The notes: a model not told the origin generated them from the letters alone. DNA of 46,313 nt from Shimia litoralis (GCF_005518135.1 NZ_SULI01000015.1:1-46313), one strand, 5' to 3'; shown: positions 8,182-17,174, counted from the first letter of the stretch. A program made the numbers and translations.

Positions 8182-8712
8182 ATGAAAATCCATTACTCTT
8201 TTGTTTCTGAGCTTCCTGATCCAGACGCCTTTCGCGAATTGATGAAAGAATATTATGCTGTGATGCTGAACAAGCTGCATGCGGCAGGCGGGCCGCGTCT
8301 GTCGGCGGACGCGCTTGCTCAAGATACGATGACCCATATCGAGGACCTGATGCCACCAGAGGGCCGGACCTTGCTGGCGACCCAAGACGATGGTCGGTTG
8401 CTGGGTTGTGGCGTCATTCGTAAAATCCGCCAAGATGCGGCGGAATTGAAACGCATGTTTGTACGTCCAGAAGCGCAAGGTCATGGAGTAGGGCGAAAGT
8501 TGTTTGAAATGCGTATGGCAGAGGCACGTGAAATGGGCTGCCGCACGCTTTATGCTGATACGGTCAAAGGCAATCGGGCCATGCTCTCCATGTATGAAGC
8601 AATGGGGTTCGGATACGTGTCACGATACGCAGAGAATGCCAACGATATATCAATAGCGCCGTATTTGGTGTTTCTGGAATACGTGTTTCCGGAAGGATGC
8701 ACAGACCGTTAG
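8182..8712 (+). CDS. GNAT family N-acetyltransferase
   Basis: The 176-aa protein has the GNAT acetyl-CoA motif A (RPEAQGHGVGR, residues 95-105), matching the R/QxxGxG/A pyrophosphate-binding loop. The usual C-terminal motif B follows (NRAMLSMYEAMGF, about 131-143). It would transfer an acetyl group from acetyl-CoA to an amine on an unknown substrate. It is the first of three plus-strand non-ribosomal genes inserted between rplP and rpmC. The gap to the next gene is 52 bp, so cotranscription is possible but not certain. Confidence 0.85.
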   Translation: MKIHYSFVSELPDPDAFRELMKEYYAVMLNKLHAAGGPRLSADALAQDTMTHIEDLMPPEGRTLLATQDDGRLLGCGVIRKIRQDAAELKRMFVRPEAQGHGVGRKLFEMRMAEAREMGCRTLYADTVKGNRAMLSMYEAMGFGYVSRYAENANDISIAPYLVFLEYVFPEGCTDR

Positions 8713-8764
8713 CACGCGAAATCTGGCTCTCGCTCTTTTTACCGGCTTGCGCTAAACCCAGCTC

Positions 8765-9385
8765 ATGGCCCAGATCGAATCCCTCTTTGTGACCCGACTT
8801 TACCGCGCGAAGCTCTCTGAACATGGCACCGCCATTGATCCCGAAGAGCTGGAAGCGTCCTGTTATTCAATTGCGGAAGATGACGAAGCCGGTCAGGCTT
8901 GGTGCGAGAAAAACGGGTATCCTGGATATACAAGCTATGCGTCGTTGACCGACCTTGCGTGGCGCTTTCCAATTTTTGCAGACATTGTGGCCGCGCTTGA
9001 TCTACATGTCGCAGAGTTTGTGAAAGATCTTGAGTTTGATCTCGATGGCCGCGAGCTTAAGCTTGAAGATATCTGGATCAACATCCTGCCAGAAGGCGGC
9101 ACCCATTCTTCCCATTTGCATCCACATTCGGTAATTTCTGGCACGACCTATGTTGCCATGCCCGGCGGGGCGAGCGCGCTAAAGCTCGAAGACCCGCGTT
9201 CGGCACGGATGATGGCCGCCCCGACGCGCACCAAGACAGCACGGCAGGAGCTACAGCCCTTTATCTATGTGAAGCCTGAGGTGGGCGATGTCCTGCTTTG
9301 GGAAAGTTGGCTGCGCCACGAGGTGCCCATGAATATGGCAGAAGACGAACGCATTTCAGTGAGTTTCAACTACCGCTGGGATTGA
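8765..9385 (+). CDS. Putative 2OG-Fe(II) oxygenase (TIGR02466 / 2OG-FeII_Oxy_5 type)
   Basis: The 206-aa protein matches the putative 2-oxoglutarate/iron oxygenase family: WINILPEGGTHSSHLHPHS near residues 104-122 (with H117, H119), SGTTYV, then LLWESWLRHEVP with H185 and a C-terminal SVSFNYRW arginine for the 2OG carboxylate. Members are cupin-fold proteins whose substrates are generally unknown. The reading frame is full length with a conserved C-terminus. No clear ribosome site precedes the ATG. It is followed after 21 bp by the unknown gene at 9407. Confidence 0.75.
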   Translation: MAQIESLFVTRLYRAKLSEHGTAIDPEELEASCYSIAEDDEAGQAWCEKNGYPGYTSYASLTDLAWRFPIFADIVAALDLHVAEFVKDLEFDLDGRELKLEDIWINILPEGGTHSSHLHPHSVISGTTYVAMPGGASALKLEDPRSARMMAAPTRTKTARQELQPFIYVKPEVGDVLLWESWLRHEVPMNMAEDERISVSFNYRWD

Positions 9386-9406
9386 CCCCATATACAGGGC
9401 ACACCA

Positions 9407-9820
9407 ATGACGGCACGCGAGCGCCACTATATTGTCGAAGGTTTGCATGGCGCGCCGCTCGGCGATTTGGACGACGTTCTTGAAGGTTTGCGGCATCACT
9501 TTGGTGAAGTCCGGTCCGAAATTAAGTATGACCTTGCAGAATGGCGCGATTTTGATCGTGATCGTCCGCTGAGAAAGGCGTTTTTTGGCGCGCTGTCTTG
9601 GCTGATGTCTGGGCCCGATCTGAAGTACCCACAGTGTGAGGCCTATTTATTCACCCCTGACGGAATTCTCGTGTGTCACGTGGGCGATGTCGTAGAGCGG
9701 TTCTTTCTGACGGTTTGGGTGTCTTCAGAGCAAGAAGCCGCGCTTGAAACCATGTTTGCCGCACAAGGGTGGGGATGCCGACACAAGAGCAGCTGGCGAG
9801 ACTGGTATCGTTCGCGATAG
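9407..9820 (+). CDS. Conserved-looking hypothetical protein
   Basis: A 137-aa soluble, mildly acidic protein rich in Trp and Arg, without signal peptide or membrane segment and without a motif I recognise. Visible stretches are HYIVEGLHGAPLGDLDDVL near the start, KYPQCEAYLFTPDG in the middle and a WRDWYRSR end. It lies 21 bp after the 2OG-oxygenase-like gene on the same strand, so the two are likely cotranscribed. Codon use is like its neighbours. I assign no function. Confidence 0.65.
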   Translation: MTARERHYIVEGLHGAPLGDLDDVLEGLRHHFGEVRSEIKYDLAEWRDFDRDRPLRKAFFGALSWLMSGPDLKYPQCEAYLFTPDGILVCHVGDVVERFFLTVWVSSEQEAALETMFAAQGWGCRHKSSWRDWYRSR

Positions 9821-9941
9821 GCGCGGAGCGTATGTCTTGATCAGGTGTCGGGAATGTTAACCCTACGCGGACTTGCGAAAGATCCGCCAAGCGACTGCGA
9901 CGGCGCAAAAGCGCCTTAGCCAATATAACCAGCCTTTTCCC

Positions 9942-9970
9942 TTGCCCTTACCAAGCCCACCTCGTATAGA
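9942..9970 (+). promoter_or_regulatory. Candidate promoter for the rpmC-rpmD block
   Basis: TTGCCC (9942-9947) and TATAGA (9965-9970) with a 17-nt spacer lie about 110 nt before rpmC. A small GGCGC-AAAA-GCGCC hairpin (9902-9915) just upstream may end the preceding transcript. The rest of 9821-10078 looks empty. After the four inserted genes the ribosomal block needs its own promoter, and this is the best match. Confidence 0.5.
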
Positions 9971-10078
9971 GCCACATCGCGCGATTTCCGGATTCGGGAT
10001 TCGCGTGTTTACTATTTATCCATCAGGTCAAAGGTGACCCTCTGGGGGCCTTCTGGTGTATGAGAAAAGGAATAGGCT

Positions 10079-10282
10079 ATGAACGCCAACGAACTGCGTG
10101 ACAAAACGCCGGATCAGCTCCGTGATGAGCTGGCAAACCTGAAGAAAGAAAGCTTTAACTTGCGCTTTCAACAGGCCACCGGACAGCTCGAAAATCCCGC
10201 TCGCATCAAAGCTGCACGTCGTGCCGCTGCGCGCGTGAAGACCGTGCTGAATGAAAAAGCTGCTTCGGCAGCGCAAGAATAG
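10079..10282 (+). CDS. rpmC: 50S ribosomal protein L29
   Basis: This 67-aa protein has [31 protein letters not shown] in adjoining stretches, typical of L29, an alpha-helical hairpin at the tunnel exit. An AGGA site precedes the ATG. It restarts the ribosomal series after the second interruption; rpsQ follows 11 bp later. Confidence 0.97.
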   Translation: MNANELRDKTPDQLRDELANLKKESFNLRFQQATGQLENPARIKAARRAAARVKTVLNEKAASAAQE

Positions 10283-10293
10283 GAGCCTGATAG

Positions 10294-10524
10294 ATGCCCA
10301 AACGTATTCTCACAGGCACCGTGACAAGCGATGCCAACGCACAAACAGTAACTGTTTCTGTTGAACGCCGCTTTACGCACCCTGTTCTGAAGAAAACCAT
10401 CCGTAAGTCCAAAAAATACCGGGCTCACGATGAAGCCAACGCTTTCAAGGTCGGCGATCAAGTTCGTATCATCGAATGCGCGCCGAAATCGAAAACGAAA
10501 CGCTGGGAGGTTCTGCAGGCGTAA
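10294..10524 (+). CDS. rpsQ: 30S ribosomal protein S17
   Basis: A 76-aa S17 (E. coli 84) with the [23 protein letters not shown] oligonucleotide-binding fold start and the [13 protein letters not shown] signature near residue 52. It is a primary 16S rRNA binder needed early in 30S assembly. A 78-bp gap separates it from rplN. That gap contains a 10-bp palindrome AATGGCCATT at 10561-10570 but no clear promoter. Confidence 0.97.
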   Translation: MPKRILTGTVTSDANAQTVTVSVERRFTHPVLKKTIRKSKKYRAHDEANAFKVGDQVRIIECAPKSKTKRWEVLQA

Positions 10525-10602
10525 GCCAGTAGACCTGACAGTTTGTCGAAACCCTGGGGAAATGGCCATTGGATAGGTCCCCCATAGGTCGGGAGAAACC
10601 GC

Positions 10603-10971
10603 ATGATCCAGATGCAGACCAATCTAGATGTTGCTGACAACTCCGGCGCTCGCCGAGTTCAGTGCATCAAGGTTTTGGGTGGTTCCAAGCGTAAATACGC
10701 TTCCGTAGGCGACATCATTGTTGTCTCGGTTAAAGAAGCCATCCCTCGCGGTCGCGTAAAGAAGGGTGACGTCCGTAAGGCCGTCGTCGTACGCACCGCT
10801 AAAGAAGTCCGTCGTGAAGATGGCACAGCGATCCGCTTTGATCGCAACGCAGCTGTAATCTTGAACAACAGCAACGAGCCCGTAGGTACACGTATCTTCG
10901 GACCAGTTGTTCGTGAGCTGCGCGCCAAAAACTTCATGAAGATCATCTCGCTCGCGCCGGAGGTGCTGTGA
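10603..10971 (+). CDS. rplN: 50S ribosomal protein L14
   Basis: At 122 aa, the canonical length, it begins [16 protein letters not shown] and contains the L14 signature [20 protein letters not shown]. It sits at the subunit interface and is the docking site of silencing factor RsfS. It is first of the spc-type genes, with 1 nt before rplX. Confidence 0.98.
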   Translation: MIQMQTNLDVADNSGARRVQCIKVLGGSKRKYASVGDIIVVSVKEAIPRGRVKKGDVRKAVVVRTAKEVRREDGTAIRFDRNAAVILNNSNEPVGTRIFGPVVRELRAKNFMKIISLAPEVL

Positions 10972-10972
10972 T

Positions 10973-11284
10973 ATGGCTGCTAAGTTGAAAAAAGGCGATA
11001 CAGTCGTCGTTCTTGCTGGCAAGGACAAAGGTCAAACCGGAACGATTTCTTCGGTTGATCCTCAAGCTGGCAAAGCTGTTGTCGATGGCGTTAACATGGC
11101 CATCCGTCACACACGTCAGTCGCAAACCGATCAAGGTGGTCGTATTCCAAAAGCCATGCCAATCGCTCTGTCGAACCTGGCATACGTAGACGCGAACGGC
11201 AAAGCCACTCGCGTTGGCTTTAAAATGGAAGGCGACAAGAAAGTCCGCTTTGCAAAAACCACGGGGGACGTGATTGATGCTTGA
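10973..11284 (+). CDS. rplX: 50S ribosomal protein L24
   Basis: This 103-aa protein has an N-terminal KOW motif ([18 protein letters not shown], about residues 6-23) and the RHTRQSQ segment. It initiates 50S assembly at the tunnel exit. Its end overlaps the rplE start by 8 nt. Confidence 0.98.
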   Translation: MAAKLKKGDTVVVLAGKDKGQTGTISSVDPQAGKAVVDGVNMAIRHTRQSQTDQGGRIPKAMPIALSNLAYVDANGKATRVGFKMEGDKKVRFAKTTGDVIDA

Positions 11285-11840
11285 TACTGCAACATACACC
11301 CCGCGTCTGAAAGCTCTTTACAAAGAGACCATTCGTGGCGCTCTGAAAGAAGAGTTCGGCTATAAAAACGAAATGATGATCCCCAAATTGGAGAAAATCG
11401 TTTTGAACATCGGCTGTGGCCGTGCAGCCGTAAAAGACAGCAAAAAAGCCAAGTCTGCGCAAGCCGACCTGTCCTTGATTGCTGGTCAAAAAGCTCTGAC
11501 CACCATTGCGAAGAATTCGATTGCTGGTTTCCGCGTTCGCGAAGGCATGCCCATGGGCGCCAAAGTGACCCTGCGCGGCGATCAAATGTATGAATTCCTT
11601 GATCGTCTGACCACGATTGCTATGCCTCGTATCCGCGACTTCCGCGGCGTATCGGGCAAATCTTTTGATGGCCGTGGCAACTACGCCATGGGCTTGAAAG
11701 AGCACATCGTGTTCCCAGAAATCGACTTTGATAAAGTCGACGAAAACTGGGGAATGGACATCGTGATCGCAACTGACGCGAAAACCGACGCTGAAGCGAA
11801 GGCACTGTTGAAAGCATTCAACATGCCCTTCAACAGCTAA
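11277..11840 (+). CDS. rplE: 50S ribosomal protein L5
   Basis: A 187-aa L5 with [20 protein letters not shown], the [22 protein letters not shown] signature near residue 83, and [17 protein letters not shown]. It binds 5S rRNA and forms the B1b bridge. I use the ATG at 11277, giving [12 protein letters not shown] as in other alphaproteobacteria, rather than the in-frame TTG three bases earlier. It overlaps the end of rplX by 8 nt, indicating coupling. Confidence 0.97.
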   Translation: MLDTATYTPRLKALYKETIRGALKEEFGYKNEMMIPKLEKIVLNIGCGRAAVKDSKKAKSAQADLSLIAGQKALTTIAKNSIAGFRVREGMPMGAKVTLRGDQMYEFLDRLTTIAMPRIRDFRGVSGKSFDGRGNYAMGLKEHIVFPEIDFDKVDENWGMDIVIATDAKTDAEAKALLKAFNMPFNS

Positions 11841-11857
11841 GCGCGGGAGAGGACCTC

Positions 11858-12163
11858 ATGGCTAAAAAATCTATGATCGAACGCGAGAAAAAGCGCGAAC
11901 GTCTGGTGGCTAAGTATGCTGCCAAACGTGCCGAGCTTAAAGAAATCGCGAATGACGAGAATCTGCCAATGGAAGAGCGTTTCAAAGCGCGTCTGAAACT
12001 GGCAAAATTGCCGCGCAACAGCTCGGCTACTCGTTTGCACAATCGCTGCCAACTGACTGGCCGTCCCCACGCTTACTATCGTAAGCTGAAGGTTAGCCGG
12101 ATCGCGCTGCGGGAACTTGGTTCGAATGGCCAAATCCCCGGCATGGTGAAATCGAGCTGGTAA
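11858..12163 (+). CDS. rpsN: 30S ribosomal protein S14 (zinc-free form)
   Basis: At 101 aa it is the long S14 form without the CxxC pairs of the zinc-binding paralogue. [20 protein letters not shown] near residue 63 and GMVKSSW at the C-terminus are typical. It belongs to the 30S head. A good GGGAGAGGA region lies ahead of the start. Confidence 0.98.
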   Translation: MAKKSMIEREKKRERLVAKYAAKRAELKEIANDENLPMEERFKARLKLAKLPRNSSATRLHNRCQLTGRPHAYYRKLKVSRIALRELGSNGQIPGMVKSSW

Positions 12164-12175
12164 GGAGAGACAGAT

Positions 12176-12568
12176 ATGAACGATCCTATCGGTGATATGC
12201 TGACTCGTATCCGTAATGGTCAAATGCGTGGTAAGTCGACTGTGTCGACACCTGCATCGAAACTGCGCGGTTGGGTTCTGGATGTACTGGCCGACGAAGG
12301 CTACATCCGCGGCTACGAAGCTACGACAGGCGCAGACGGCCACCCGGCCATCGAAATCAGCCTGAAGTATTACGAAGGCACTCCTGTTATTCGCGAACTC
12401 AAGCGGGTTTCTACCCCTGGTCGTCGCGTTTACATGGGCGTCAATGACATTCCAGTTGTCCGTCAGGGCCTCGGTGTGTCGATTGTCTCCACCCCCAAGG
12501 GTGTGATGTCGGATGCAAGTGCACGCTCCAACAATGTTGGTGGCGAAGTACTCTGCATGGTCTTCTAA
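12176..12568 (+). CDS. rpsH: 30S ribosomal protein S8
   Basis: This 130-aa protein (E. coli 130) begins [16 protein letters not shown] and ends GGEVLCMVF with the STPKGVMSD signature near residue 105. S8 binds helix 21 of 16S rRNA and in E. coli represses the spc operon. No obvious S8-box was identified at rplE here. Confidence 0.98.
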   Translation: MNDPIGDMLTRIRNGQMRGKSTVSTPASKLRGWVLDVLADEGYIRGYEATTGADGHPAIEISLKYYEGTPVIRELKRVSTPGRRVYMGVNDIPVVRQGLGVSIVSTPKGVMSDASARSNNVGGEVLCMVF

Positions 12569-12578
12569 GGAGTAGGCT

Positions 12579-13115
12579 ATGTCTCGTATTGGTAAAAAAC
12601 CGGTCGAGCTGCCCTCGGGTGTTTCGGCATCCTTGTCCGGCCAGACCATCGAAATCAAAGGTCCAAAAGACACTCAGTCTTTTACCGCAACTGACGATGT
12701 CACGCTTGCAGTAGACGGCAACGTTGTGACTGTGACACCGCGCGGCTCGTCCAAGCGTGCACGTCAGCAATGGGGTATGTCACGGACAGTCATCTCTAAC
12801 ATGGTGACTGGTGTGACTTCGGGCTTCAAAAAAGAACTTGAGATCCAAGGTGTTGGTTATCGTGCACAGATGCAGGGCAGCAATGTTCTGAAGCTGTCGC
12901 TCGGTTTGTCACACGATGTGAACTTTGAGGTGCCAGCAGGCATCACAGTGACGGCTCCTAAGCCAACTGAAGTGATCGTCGAAGGCACTGACTCTCAATT
13001 GGTCGGCCAAGTTGCAGCAAACATTCGCGAGTGGCGTAAACCCGAGCCCTACAAAGGCAAAGGTATTCGTTATAAAGGTGAATTTATCTTCCGCAAGGAA
13101 GGTAAGAAGAAGTAA
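12579..13115 (+). CDS. rplF: 50S ribosomal protein L6
   Basis: A 178-aa L6 beginning [15 protein letters not shown], with two tandem L6 folds and the C-terminal signature [19 protein letters not shown] (about residues 151-169). It lies near the sarcin-ricin loop and factor-binding site. TAAGGAG overlaps the rpsH stop and serves as its ribosome site. Confidence 0.98.
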   Translation: MSRIGKKPVELPSGVSASLSGQTIEIKGPKDTQSFTATDDVTLAVDGNVVTVTPRGSSKRARQQWGMSRTVISNMVTGVTSGFKKELEIQGVGYRAQMQGSNVLKLSLGLSHDVNFEVPAGITVTAPKPTEVIVEGTDSQLVGQVAANIREWRKPEPYKGKGIRYKGEFIFRKEGKKK

Positions 13116-13126
13116 GGACCAGACAA

Positions 13127-13486
13127 ATGGCAAACAGCAAAAGAACCCTGTTTCTGAAGCGCCGCCTGCGCGTCCGGAACAAACTTCGCAAAGTGAACAC
13201 AGACAAAATGCGTCTGTCTGTTCACCGCAGCAACAAGAACATCAGCGTCCAGCTGATCGACGACGTAAACGGTGTAACACTGGTATCCGCTTCCTCTATG
13301 GAAAAGGATCTGGGCATTGTTGGCAAAAACAACATCGAAGCAGCCACAAAAGTGGGTGCAGCGATTGCCGAACGTGCTGTGAAAGCTGGCGTGACCGAAG
13401 CGTATTTCGATCGTGGTGGTTTCCTGTTTCACGGCAAAGTCAAGGCTCTGGCCGACGCTGCGCGTGAAGGTGGCTTGAAAATCTAA
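13127..13486 (+). CDS. rplR: 50S ribosomal protein L18
   Basis: This 119-aa protein has [29 protein letters not shown] and the C-terminal [26 protein letters not shown] region in adjoining stretches. L18 binds 5S rRNA with L5. Unlike the tightly packed neighbours, it is followed by a 112-bp spacer with three hairpins before rpsE. Confidence 0.98.
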   Translation: MANSKRTLFLKRRLRVRNKLRKVNTDKMRLSVHRSNKNISVQLIDDVNGVTLVSASSMEKDLGIVGKNNIEAATKVGAAIAERAVKAGVTEAYFDRGGFLFHGKVKALADAAREGGLKI

Positions 13487-13493
13487 GACTTGA

Positions 13494-13580
13494 GGGCGGC
13501 GCTCGCGCCGCCCCGATGATCCAGGGGCGCACCTATCTCAGGTGCGCCCACTTGGATTGGAATAATCGGCGCCTCGCGCC
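13494..13580 (+). promoter_or_regulatory. Three consecutive hairpins between rplR and rpsE
   Basis: Stem 1 is GGGCGGCG / CGCCGCCC (13494-13501 with 13506-13513). Stem 2 is a 10-bp perfect stem GGGCGCACCT / AGGTGCGCCC (13525-13534 with 13540-13549). Stem 3 is GGCGC / GCGCC (13568-13572 with 13576-13580), just before the AAAAAAGGAAAG ribosome site of rpsE. None has a T run, so they look like RNA processing or stability elements, or a protein-binding leader, rather than terminators. Confidence 0.6.
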
Positions 13581-13598
13581 AGAAAAAAGGAAAGCCTT

Positions 13599-14171
13599 AT
13601 GGCAGAACGTGAAAATCGTCGTGGCAATCGCCGCGATCGTGACGAGACCCCTGAATTCGCGGACCGTTTGGTTGCGATTAACCGCGTATCCAAAACCGTA
13701 AAAGGTGGTAAGCGCTTCGGCTTTGCTGCTCTGGTTGTTGTTGGCGATCAAAAAGGCCGCGTAGGCTTTGGTAAAGGTAAAGCGAAAGAGGTCCCTGAGG
13801 CCATTCGTAAAGCCACTGAGCAAGCCAAGCGCCAAATGATCCGCGTGCCTCTGCGTGAAGGTCGTACACTGCACCACGATATCGAGGGCCGTCACGGCGC
13901 TGGTAAAGTTGTGATGCGGACAGCACCTGAAGGTACTGGTATCATCGCAGGTGGTCCAATGCGTGCCGTTTTCGAAATGCTCGGCGTCAAAGACGTTGTT
14001 TCGAAATCGCTGGGTTCGCAAAACCCTTACAACATGATCCGCGCTACCATTGATGGTCTCAACAAAGAGTCGAGCCCTCGTATGGTTGCAGCACGTCGCG
14101 GCAAAAAGGTTGCTGACATCCTGAAAAAGGACGAAGCCCCTGCCGCAGCCCCTGAAGCAGCAGAAGCGTAA
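13599..14171 (+). CDS. rpsE: 30S ribosomal protein S5
   Basis: A 190-aa S5 with [31 protein letters not shown] in adjoining stretches, the [13 protein letters not shown] segment and the S5 C-terminal domain ([21 protein letters not shown]). It shapes mRNA entry and decoding accuracy. A short Ala/Glu-rich tail closes the protein. The coding sequence is set apart from rplR by a structured 112-bp spacer. Confidence 0.98.
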   Translation: MAERENRRGNRRDRDETPEFADRLVAINRVSKTVKGGKRFGFAALVVVGDQKGRVGFGKGKAKEVPEAIRKATEQAKRQMIRVPLREGRTLHHDIEGRHGAGKVVMRTAPEGTGIIAGGPMRAVFEMLGVKDVVSKSLGSQNPYNMIRATIDGLNKESSPRMVAARRGKKVADILKKDEAPAAAPEAAEA

Positions 14172-14183
14172 GGAGATCGACAC

Positions 14184-14369
14184 ATGGCAACTATCGTCGT
14201 TAAACAGATCGGTTCTCCGATCCGTCGCCCTGAAAATCAGCGTCAAACACTGATCGGTTTGGGTCTTAACAAAATGCACAAAACCCGCGAATTGGAAGAC
14301 ACACCTTCCGTACGCGGCATGGTCAACAAGATTTCGCATCTTGTAGAGATCATCGAAGAGCGCGAGTAA
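14184..14369 (+). CDS. rpmD: 50S ribosomal protein L30
   Basis: At 61 aa it is the usual bacterial length, with [20 protein letters not shown] and [27 protein letters not shown] precedes the ATG. It is the last ribosomal gene here. A terminator follows directly, and rplO and secY, which normally come next, are absent from the window. Confidence 0.98.
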   Translation: MATIVVKQIGSPIRRPENQRQTLIGLGLNKMHKTRELEDTPSVRGMVNKISHLVEIIEERE

Positions 14370-14392
14370 GCTTCTTCGGTTTTGAAAGTATT

Positions 14393-14427
14393 AGGCGCCC
14401 TTGGATTTCCAAGGGCGCCTTTTTTTG
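14393..14427 (+). terminator. Strong rho-independent terminator ending the ribosomal cluster
   Basis: A 12-bp perfect stem (14393-14404 with 14409-14420) with loop ATTT is followed by seven T. It ends the rpmC-rpmD block. Confidence 0.95.
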
Positions 14428-14452
14428 TGCTATGTTGTGAGGCCTAGATGTT

Positions 14453-14479
14453 TGTGAGCGCGGTATTTACGCGCTCACA
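14453..14479 (-). terminator. Hairpin downstream of mrpG
   Basis: A 10-bp stem TGTGAGCGCG / CGCGCTCACA (14453-14462 with 14470-14479) lies 14 nt past the mrpG stop on the minus strand. No strong U run follows, so it may be a weak or processing terminator. Confidence 0.5.
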
Positions 14480-14493
14480 GGGGTGTTGCGGTT

Positions 14494-14862
14494 CTAGGGG
14501 GCCGTGTTGTCGCTCTGGTCCAGAGAGGCCCAGTCATGGTCGCCACCGGGCTTGGGAAGCTCTTCCGACTTCACGTGGCGGTGGATATGTGCCTTGGCAA
14601 TGAAATGGGCCGTGATTGGCGCTGTGAGAAACAGAAACAGCGTAATCAGCAGTTCGTGCAGAGACAGGCGGCCTTCGATCAGAACCGAATGCAGCATGGA
14701 CGCCAACAGAACGCCGCCGACGCCAAGCGTGGTGGCCTTTGTCGGGGCATGCAAACGTGACATCGGGTCGGGAAGTTTCACCAGACCGAAAGACCCGACA
14801 AGACCAAATACGCCGCTAACCACAAGAAAGAATACAATTAGAATTTCATAGACTTGTTCCAT
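14494..14862 (-). CDS. mrpG: Mrp Na+/H+ antiporter subunit G
   Basis: A 122-aa membrane protein of the MnhG/PhaG type: an N-terminal segment MEQVYEILIVFFLVVSGVFGLVGS, the family's KLPDPMSRLHAPTKATTLG motif (about residues 33-51) and a third segment containing LFLFLTAPITAHFIAKA. The tail is hydrophilic and charged. The frame is open further upstream, but the ATG at 14862 with an AGG site and the family N-terminus sets the start. It is the last gene of the mrp operon, 7 bp after mrpF. Confidence 0.93.
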   Translation of the reverse strand: MEQVYEILIVFFLVVSGVFGLVGSFGLVKLPDPMSRLHAPTKATTLGVGGVLLASMLHSVLIEGRLSLHELLITLFLFLTAPITAHFIAKAHIHRHVKSEELPKPGGDHDWASLDQSDNTAP

Positions 14863-14869
14863 GTGGACC

Positions 14870-15139
14870 TCACTCGATGATGTTGCCGCGCAGCATGAAC
14901 CGCGTATAGGCAACCGTGGACACAAACCCCAGCATGGAAATGATGAGCGCGCTTTCGAAAATGATCTCGGATTTGAACCACATGCCATAAAGCACGATCA
15001 TGGCAATCACGTTGATGACCATCGTATCAAGGGCCAGCACACGATCCCCCACGCCCGACGCGCGCAGGATCTTCCATAGGTTCATTAACAGCGCGGCGCC
15101 AAAGCAACCAAACGTGAAGTGGATGGCGATATCAATCAT
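14870..15139 (-). CDS. mrpF: Mrp Na+/H+ antiporter subunit F
   Basis: An 89-aa three-helix membrane protein of the MnhF/PhaF family, with the signature RVLALDTMVINVIAMIVLYG near residues 33-52. It is part of the hetero-oligomeric Mrp complex that exchanges Na+ (K+ in some Pha systems) for protons. It overlaps mrpE by 4 nt (ATGA). Confidence 0.93.
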   Translation of the reverse strand: MIDIAIHFTFGCFGAALLMNLWKILRASGVGDRVLALDTMVINVIAMIVLYGMWFKSEIIFESALIISMLGFVSTVAYTRFMLRGNIIE

Positions 15140-15633
15140 TCGAAAATCTCCTTCAGTCTGCGTTCATACCGAGACTTGATTTCGTCGCGAACAGCATCGG
15201 GGTCGGGGGCATTCAGGCAGTGCACCAGAATGGCGTGACCTTCGCTGGACATATCGCTCGATACGGTGCCCGGTGTCAGGGTAATTGTGCCAGCAAGCAC
15301 TGTGATGGCTTCTGGTGAGCGCAGATCAAGCGGAACTGTCACCCATGCGGGCTTCAAATCTTTGTTGCGGCGGAACACGATCAGCTTGGCAACGACAACA
15401 TTCGCCACCACGATATCCCAAAGCACAACAAGGCAGAACTCCGCGATCTTAAGCGGATGGCGCATGCGCAACATGTTCGGCCAATAGGGGCGAATGATAA
15501 AGGGAATGATCACCCCCATAAGGGCGCCAAACAGCAGAGAGTTGATCGAGAACCGATTGACCAACAACAGCCAGACAACGGTCAAAAGCACGCTGAGCAC
15601 AGGGTGCGGGAAAAGCTTGCGTAACAAGGTCAT
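15136..15633 (-). CDS. mrpE: Mrp Na+/H+ antiporter subunit E
   Basis: A 165-aa MnhE/PhaE protein: N-terminal membrane helices (VLSVLLTVVWLLLVNRFS), then a cytoplasmic domain with LRSPEAITVLAGTITLTPGTVSSD, the diagnostic 'ITLTPGT' segment, near residues 110-129. It helps hold the complex together. It overlaps mrpD and mrpF by 4 nt each. Confidence 0.94.
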   Translation of the reverse strand: MTLLRKLFPHPVLSVLLTVVWLLLVNRFSINSLLFGALMGVIIPFIIRPYWPNMLRMRHPLKIAEFCLVVLWDIVVANVVVAKLIVFRRNKDLKPAWVTVPLDLRSPEAITVLAGTITLTPGTVSSDMSSEGHAILVHCLNAPDPDAVRDEIKSRYERRLKEIFE

Positions 15634-17174
15634 TGTGCATCCTTCCGTAAGACGGCGTCTCGATATGGCTCTGAGTCAAACAATTGTTCGGCGGTTGCCT
15701 CTGCATAGGTCAGGGCAGGCCCCGCAAAGATTGTCATAGCGACAAGCATGGCGACCAACCCAAATGCCGCGACAAATGGCAGACGCGACACGCGCGCAGA
15801 CAGTACTGCATCTTCTGGTTCGTCTGCATCGTCGCTGGGCTCTGGGGGTTCATAACCGTCCGGTGTCTTCCAGAAGACCATTGTGCCTGCACGAGCAAGC
15901 CCGACCATGGCCACCAGTGAAAACACAAGGATGACTGACCAGATCAGGGTTTGTTGGGGGGTATTCGCAGCGGCCTGAAGCACCATGATCTTGCCCAAGA
16001 AACCCGACAGCGGCGGCATGCCCGCCATGGCGATGGCGGCAATGAAAAATAACACCGAGATAAGCCCGCTTTGGGCCATCGGTACTGTGGGGGTGATCGC
16101 TGGGCCTTGCCGTTCCACGACCATATCAGCGATCAAGAATATGAGCGCCGTCGCCAAAGTCGAGTGCACGATGTAATAAATGGCGGCCCCTGTCGCGAGG
16201 GGCGTGAACATGGAAATTGCAACAAGCAAAGTTCCCATTGAGCCAATTGCGGAAAATGCTGCCAGACGTGAAATGTCACGCGTGCCAAGCGTGCCGATCA
16301 TTCCTACGGCCAAGGTGAGCAGGGCGGCTGGCAACAACCACTCCCCAACCAAACTCGAGCTTAGCGCTAGGTCTGGGCCAAAGACCAATGTGTACATCCG
16401 CAGAATGGAATAGGCGCCGACCTTGGTCATGATGGCAAACAGCGCGGCAACGGGGCCAGGGGCGTTTGCATAGCTTCCTGGTAACCAGAAATGCAGCGGC
16501 AGCACTGCTGCTTTGATCGAGAATACAAGCAACAACAAAATGGCCCCAACGCGGATCAAGGCGGTATCGTCCGCGGGCAGGGCTGCCACCCGCTCTGCGA
16601 GGTCAGCCATGTTTAACGTTCCGGTCACCGCATAGATGGTGCCAAGAGCAAACAGAAACAGTGTAGAGCCCAGCAGGTTATAGACGACATATTGCAAACC
16701 TGCGCGCAGACGTTTGGCGCCGCCACCGTGGATCATCAATCCATATGAGGCGATTAACAGGACTTCGAAGAACACGAACAAGTTGAATGCGTCACCCGTA
16801 AGAAACGCCCCCGCAACTCCCATCAATTGGAACTGAAACAAGGGGTGAAAATGGTGCCCGCGCTTGTCCCAGTCGGTTCCGATACTATAGAGCAGCACTG
16901 CCAAGGCGAGAATGGCCGTCAGCAGAACCATAAGACCTGATAACCGATCCAGCACCAAGACGATGCCAAAGGGCGCAGACCAGTTCCCAAGCTCGTACAC
17001 ATGGATGTCGCCGGTTGACGCTTGAGCGGTAAGCGCAATGGCGATGCCCAAGAAAGCCATTGTTCCCGCGACAGAAAAGATACGCTGCAAATCCAGATGG
17101 TGACGCACCACCATGAGCATGAACGGCGCAAGAATGGCCGGAAGAACAATCGGCAAGATAATCAAGTGGCTCAT
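15630..17174 (-). CDS. mrpD: Mrp Na+/H+ antiporter subunit D
   Basis: The 514-aa polytopic protein is homologous to complex I subunits NuoN/NuoM. The proton-antiporter core has the key glutamate in FFEVLL (E137) and the lysine-containing amphipathic region AAVLPLHFWLPGSY. The later GMPPLSGFLGKIMVLQA segment is characteristic of MrpD. It is one of the two proton-conducting subunits. The cytoplasmic loop near residue 450 is acidic (EPPEPSDDADEPEDA). It overlaps mrpC by 4 nt at its start. Confidence 0.95.
   Translation of the reverse strand: MSHLIILPIVLPAILAPFMLMVVRHHLDLQRIFSVAGTMAFLGIAIALTAQASTGDIHVYELGNWSAPFGIVLVLDRLSGLMVLLTAILALAVLLYSIGTDWDKRGHHFHPLFQFQLMGVAGAFLTGDAFNLFVFFEVLLIASYGLMIHGGGAKRLRAGLQYVVYNLLGSTLFLFALGTIYAVTGTLNMADLAERVAALPADDTALIRVGAILLLLVFSIKAAVLPLHFWLPGSYANAPGPVAALFAIMTKVGAYSILRMYTLVFGPDLALSSSLVGEWLLPAALLTLAVGMIGTLGTRDISRLAAFSAIGSMGTLLVAISMFTPLATGAAIYYIVHSTLATALIFLIADMVVERQGPAITPTVPMAQSGLISVLFFIAAIAMAGMPPLSGFLGKIMVLQAAANTPQQTLIWSVILVFSLVAMVGLARAGTMVFWKTPDGYEPPEPSDDADEPEDAVLSARVSRLPFVAAFGLVAMLVAMTIFAGPALTYAEATAEQLFDSEPYRDAVLRKDAQ

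Noticed and set aside
11837-12673. 278-codon minus-strand frame opposite rpsN-rpsH-rplF
   Set aside because: Shadow of highly expressed plus-strand genes; no domain or initiation signal.
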